DNA of 64,000 nucleotides. Source: Jacaranda mimosifolia. Its lineage: Eukaryota; Streptophyta; Magnoliopsida; Lamiales; Bignoniaceae. The stretch spans positions 4,435,001 through 4,499,000 of the forward strand of contig CM032127.1 of the NCBI GenBank assembly GCA_018894105.1, written 5' to 3'. The position numbers and the translations under genes were made by a program. Shown in pieces: positions 59,201 to 64,000 of this stretch; within the stretch, counting starts at the first letter, position 1, and each line of letters opens with the position of its first letter. The notes beneath the pieces were generated by a model. That model saw only the letters and a program-made list of their open reading frames with translations. It made no database searches and was not told the origin of the DNA.

Positions 59201-62200
59201 TTGTTTTGGAATTGATAGGTGCTGTTTGGTTTTTTAGTATGATCAATTTATGTGACTTGTTCTTGAGGAATATTTACGCATCAGTTTCCAGTTTCCATAA
59301 AGTAGTTACTAAAACTGTTAACATCTTTCAGATGAATCTCCAAAACTGAAACATGATGGCCCTGGTCTGTTGACTATGGCAATTGCTGATCGAGATGAAC
59401 GTGGCTCGTTGTTCAGCATCACCTTTAAGGCTGATCATCATCTTGATAGGTTTTTTTCTTCTATTCCTTTTCAATTATCTTTTACTTAGTGCCTGTAGAA
59501 GTTTTAGTATGCAAAAACCATTTCTTTTTCCAGTAATTCCATGGTGCTGGTTACTCATTTACTGTTACTAATTGTCTTGTTGTTTTGGGATATGCTAGGC
59601 CTGTTTATATAGATGGATTCTTCAGAAAATCCTTTTTTTTTTCCCTAGTCTGTTTTTCATAAAAACTAAGATTTGTCCCTTTTGAGTTGCATGTTCTAAT
59701 TGATGGTTGCTGGTTTTGTCTTTGATGGAGAATCTTGGCGTTTAATTATCCAATTTGAGGCTCTTTTTGATGTAGCATATAGGATGAATGCTTCCTCTAT
59801 GCATTACACAGTGGAAATTTGAGAATGGCTCTCAAAATTAAAGATTTCTAAGTAGGAAGATCGATGTGCTTTATGAGACATGGATTCTATTCTCGCCTGC
59901 TTGACATATATAAAGTTTGCTCTTCATGTTATCCTTGATTGTTCGGCGTTATCTGATCTACAGGAAATCTGTTGTCTTTGGTAAACTTGTCGATGGGGAA
60001 GAAGTGTTGAATAAGATTGAAAATGCTGGGGATGAAGAGGGGAGGCCTTCTGTGACTCTGAAAATAATAAATTCTGGAGAACTAAATGATGGTAAGAAAA
60101 AAGCTATTCCAAACTCAATACATTTTTGCCCGATGAAATCTTTTCCTTTGGGGGAGTAATGGCAGTGGTTCTACCCTGGGCTTTCTTTAGCATTTTCTGT
60201 TATTTAGTCATTCCTTCTTATAATTGTTGAATAATGGATTTGTTTTGTAAGTGTCTTGCCATAGATTTATAATCAGTGTGGGTTTTTATACTGTTCTGCA
60301 TATTTCTTAGCTCTTAATTCCTTGTCCGTGCAGATAAAAAGAGAGGGAAAAAGTTGAAAATGGGGAAGGATGCTATTGAAGAAAATAATAATGAAGTAAG
60401 ACGCAAGGGGAAGCACAAGAGGTCTTCAAAGAAGAGGAGGAAAAGAAGAAGATATTACACATCTGAATCAGAAAGTTCAACAGATACTGATATGGAGTCT
60501 TCTGAATCTGATAGTGGTTCTGATAGTGATACTGACTCCTTAAGTGACACTAGCTCTTCAAGTGATCACAGGCGCAGGAAAAGAAAGAGATCCAGGAGGG
60601 ATAGACGTAGGCACGGGAAAAGGAAGGATAGAAAACATGAAAAACGAAGGAAGAGGCGGGATAAAAAGACAAAACGTAAATCTAAAAGGTAGCAGCAGTA
60701 CCATCTCTCAGACCTACTAATTCATAAATCTAGTTGATATTTTAGATGTTCCATTATTGGAGCTTATCTTTAAAGATATTTCTATATCTAACTTACATAA
60801 AAATTGTAAAATATAATTCTAGAATATTGTGATCCTTCAACTAACAAGCATTAACATGCTCTTCGTCGATGAAGGCAGCTGTTCTTTGATGCTGTAGTTT
60901 ACTTGCTGACCTGCTGTTAATGCATATTTGAACACAACTATTTCAAAGATTGCAAATTATCATCTTTTGAAATTGTTAATAAAGGTAGTGGTAATTTGAA
61001 CACAACAATTGCATTTTGTTTCTTTTTATTGGTTCAGGCTGCTGGAAATATATTTGTGAATACCAGCCATCTCAGGCATGTGAAAGTGCTATATTATATG
61101 ATTTCTAACGTTGATGTTGTGGAAAAATATTGTAGGAATAGTTTCTCAGATAGTGAGAGCATTAGCAAAAGTGGAAGCAGCTCTGAAGACAGTGCTGCAC
61201 TCGGAGCATTGGATGTAAAGCGCAAAAGCTCTGGTGAGATTATATTATCCTTTGTTAGATCTTTTTGATTTCTGTAAGTTGTCATTCTTGTAATTGTGCA
61301 ATCTCTCTGTGGGAAATCAATCTTCTTTAGTTCAGGAGCACATAACTGCAACCGTTAATCATAAAGGGGAGGCAGCTGACATGTCTGAAAGGGAAGAGGG
61401 TGAGTTCCCAAGGGAAAATGGAGATCATCAAAGTAATGGTGTTGGACAGGAAATGGATTCTGACCGAAGTGCTGATAGACACCCCGATCTAGTTGAAGAT
61501 CATCCAAGTAAATCTAGGTCTGTTGTACTAACTTTGGAGCTTCATTTATGCTTATTCTTCAAAATCTGGTGATTTATCAAAATTCTGATGGCAGGAGTCG
61601 AAGCTTAAGTCCTAGAAGAGCCATGAGTAAGAGTATGAGTGTTAGTCCCAGAAGGAGTGCTCGTAGAAGTCCAGGAGTTTGTGCAGAACATAGCAGGAGC
61701 AAGAGTCCGAGTGTCAGCAGAAGTCCGCAGCAGATCTCCGAAAGAAGCAGGAGTAACAGTCCCGTTAGAAGCGGAAGCAGCACGAGTCCAATTAGAAGTC
61801 CACCAAGAAGCAAGAAGGGAATGAGCCCCCCCGTCAGATCTCCTTCTGAGCAAAGCCGCAGTAGAAGTGCTACGGTTTCCCCTCCCAGAAGAAGAGTTAC
61901 ACGGAGTCCACCAAGAACCTCATCCAGGAGGTCGTCATTAAGGTCGGCTAGTCGCAGTCCTGTGAGATCTTCTCGGCGCAGTTTAAGCCGGAGTTCAGGT
62001 AAGCCGCCTCTTCGGAGCTTGAGCAGGAGCCCTAAGAGATCATCCCGTAGAAGTATTAGTAGAAGCTCTGGTAGGGCCCCTTCTAGGAGAAGCCCCAGCC
62101 AAAGTCCAGTCAGGGCACCTGGCAGGGTAACTCGCCGCAGCTACTCAAGGAGTCCTGTTAGTGCTGGCCGTAGGGCAAGGTCACCTGTTTCTGACCATGA

Positions 62201-63247
62201 TAGAAGCTCATCAAGAAGCCGTTCTGATGATGGATCACCCAAACGCATTAGAAGAGGAAGGGGCTTTAGTGACCGATATTCTTATGTCCGGCGTTACAGG
62301 AGTCGCTCTCCTGTAAGGTCATATCGTTATGGTGGCAGAAGTGACCGTGATCGGTGAGGATCAATCATATCTATCATCCTCGCCTCCTGTTGCCAGTTTA
62401 GGCCCTTACATGCTCAAACTGGTGTTTTGAGATTTCCTGGACACTTTCCTTATGTCAATGTCTTTGCTTTTGATATGTAGATATTCAAGTTACAGAAGAT
62501 CTCCTAGGCGTTACAGGAGCCCACCTCGAGGAAGAACTCCTCCCAGGTCTGTGACACTTGCATTTATTGACTTTGTTTCTATACTCTTTATCACCTTCTC
62601 CGGTTCCTGGGCTGTTATCACTTTCCAGTATGGGCAGTGCTAACCGCCTTGGCAGCATATTGACATGAACTTTTATATGGGATCATTGGAATGAATTGGT
62701 TGATTTGTCTGAATTGTGTGTTATCATCTGTGTTCTTATATGCTCTTGCATGCTGGGAAATTTAAGTAGAATGAAGTCTGAACCTAAGATGAGATTAATA
62801 GGTTCTGTTGGCTTACCTGTATCACATGCGTCCCCTTGACTTCTTCAACCGAAGTCAGGTTGTTGTTCTTTATTCCTTGCAATTCTACATAGTACCCTCG
62901 TTCAAGTTCCTGCTTAAACTTGTTGCAGATACAGAGGCAGGAGAGGCAGGACCCGCAGTCCTAGTGTCTCTCGCAGTCCAATATGCTATCGCAGCCGTCG
63001 TTATAGCCGCAGCCGGAGCCCCATTCGTAGTCGATCTCCTGTGGAAAGGTATCGAGCTTCACCACGTGGTGAAAGGCAGAGGTCACCTTCACAGAGCAGG
63101 AGCAGATCTGCATCACAGTCATCACATGATTCACGATCTCCAAAGCAAGTAGACAAACGAAGCTCAAGGTCATCGGCTGGAAGCCCCCCACGGAAGACAG
63201 GTCTTGTCTCTTATGGGGATGGCTCACCTGATTCTGACCGCGATTAA
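56238..63247 (+). CDS. SR-rich cyclophilin (CYP63/CYP95-like peptidyl-prolyl isomerase)
   Basis: Thirteen exons with consistent phases: 56238-56321, 56454-56508, 56860-56948, 57249-57273, 57351-57389, 59332-59449, 59964-60091, 60334-60688, 61136-61233, 61331-61517, 61595-62353, 62481-62546, 62929-63247. They encode 773 residues. Residues 8-175 form a cyclophilin domain ([36 protein letters not shown]). Then come a Lys/Arg-rich segment with acidic-serine blocks (180-297), an acidic linker, and a long RS domain (about 393-773, with RSRSLSPRR- and [12 protein letters not shown] repeats). Family knowledge: these nuclear-speckle proteins bind SR splicing factors. Against human CypA, Arg55 and Gln63 are kept, but Phe60, Met61, Trp121 and His126 read Tyr, Leu, His and Ser, so catalysis and cyclosporin binding are probably weak. 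It is longer than AtCYP63 (570) and nearer AtCYP95 (837); lengths from memory. Confidence 0.94.
57390..59331 (+). other. Large intron 5 of the SR-cyclophilin gene
   Basis: This 1.94-kb GT-AG intron is much longer than the other introns. It holds a Tourist-type MITE (58133-58611), further TTGTTTTGGG-rich sequence at 57950-58110 and a G-homopolymer near 58787-58798. Confidence 0.85.
58133..58611. mobile_element. Tourist-type MITE in intron 5 of the SR-cyclophilin gene
   Basis: The 479-bp element is flanked by TAA on both sides (58130-58132 and 58612-58614). The ends GGTAATGTTTGGATATG and (inverted) GGCTATGTTTGGTTACAT are inverted repeats. Its interior matches, in inverted orientation, the tandem array at 25.8-27.0 and 36.5-36.8 kb, for example at TTTCTACTGTAGCAGTCAAA. 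Confidence 0.85.
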
Positions 63248-64000
63248 CATCATTGTTGTGATGGTTGTGAGCCCCGTAGTGCCCTCTAAGCCAGCTTAGT
63301 AGCCTTGCTCTCTGAATTCTCTTTGATATTTTCTCTCACGTTAGTTGTCTCTTTTAACGTCTTCAATGATGTTTGAGGCATTAAGCAGCTATGATTGTTG
63401 TTCTTGAGTTGGACATAAAACTGCGGAAGCTATCAAGTATAAGCAAGTAGGATTAAGATGTTCGAATGATGCCGATCCTCTAAACTATCTGGGCGTGTAG
63501 CCTGAAGAGTTATTCCATGTAAACCATGTTATATAATTTTATTCTTATGCTTGATAGGAAAAATTCAATATCTTGATATCTTTTTTGATTGTCTTGTCAT
63601 GCCAATCTTAGTATTCTTAATATAAATCATTTTTTCAACTGAAAATTTGGCTTGTAGATTCCCACATAATCAAGATGTGTTAAACTTTAAATCATTCTCA
63701 GACGCAGCACTCAGCCGGCTCTTCCTCACGCTATCTGAAAAATCTCTTCCCCCCCCCCCCCCCCCCCTACAGGAATGAATAGAGGAGAAAGGGGGCATTG
63801 GCTGAGATAACAATGAGCTTGAGCAAACTAAATTATTCGTTGCCCGGCTGACGATCCAATGTACCAAACCTTTGTAAAACATTGGAGTAATCAAACTGGT
63901 TATGTCTCGTTATAATAAAACCATGCAGTAAACCTTCCCTAAGAAGTCCAAAAAATTCATGAATTAGCATAACATCCGAGGTCATGGCAAGTAGAGTTCG
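63248..64000. other. 3' UTR and downstream flank of the SR-cyclophilin gene
   Basis: No further gene is recognised up to the window edge. A C-homopolymer of about 17 bases lies at 63751-63767. The minus-strand ORF 63670-63894 runs through that homopolymer and has no family signature. Confidence 0.4.

Noticed and set aside
60996..61268. A separate 90-codon gene
   Set aside because: It is exon 9 of the SR-cyclophilin gene (61136-61233) with flanking intron read through.
61577..61853. Leucine-rich or Ser/Thr-rich minus-strand ORFs
   Set aside because: Antisense shadows of the RS-repeat exon; the leucine runs mirror Ser-Arg codons.
63670..63894. 74-codon minus-strand ORF with a glycine run
   Set aside because: It spans a 17-base C homopolymer whose length is unreliable, and shows no family match.
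1..64000. CRISPR arrays, rRNA or tRNA genes, bacterial-type operons
   Set aside because: Repeats present are TEs, microsatellites and a plant tandem array; no tRNA cloverleaf or rRNA sequence was recognised, and genes are spliced.

Overview
The window is nuclear DNA of a flowering plant, most likely a eudicot. It has spliced GT-AG genes, AT-rich intergenic DNA, plant-specific gene families (TPS-a terpene synthase, CYP71 P450s, a P-class PPR protein, an SR-cyclophilin) and dense plant transposons. The P450s look like asterid CYP71D enzymes such as premnaspirodiene oxygenase, but the sequence alone does not name the species.

Layout. (1) 1-829, minus: 5' end of a cytosolic-type sesquiterpene synthase gene that runs off the left edge. 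(2) 0.96-10.4 kb: intergenic DNA holding MITEs, a Helitron relic, one copy of a 1.4-kb duplicated block at each end, and a relic of a P450 upstream region. (3) 10.5-12.1 kb, plus: intact CYP71D-like P450 no. 1. (4) 13.8-24.3 kb: a decayed but full-length Ty3/gypsy Tat-type element, with two LTRs, a second RNase H and an antisense ORF region. (5) 25.7-36.9 kb: a tandem repeat array split by a 9.4-kb Helitron. The Helitron carries E2F transcription-factor exons and a nested 3.7-kb hAT transposon. (6) 39.06-43.26 kb: two intact CYP71D-like P450s whose 3' ends face each other. (7) 43.9-47.1 kb: MITEs and a Helitron nested in a hAT-type element. (8) 48.8-51.4 kb, minus: intronless mitochondrial-type PPR gene. 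(9) 51.6-54.3 kb: a hAT MITE with a perfect 8-bp TSD, then a MULE with a perfect 9-bp TSD. (10) 56.2-63.2 kb, plus: 13-exon SR-rich cyclophilin gene.

How the genes fit together. A TPS-a gene within 43 kb of three CYP71D-like genes is the arrangement expected of a sesquiterpenoid gene cluster: the synthase would make a hydrocarbon scaffold from farnesyl diphosphate in the cytosol, and ER-bound P450s would oxidise it. This is inferred from families and linkage; no product can be read from the sequence. The PPR and SR-cyclophilin genes are housekeeping neighbours for organelle RNA and nuclear splicing. Much of the rest is nested transposable elements, whose termini and target-site duplications can in several cases be read to the base.
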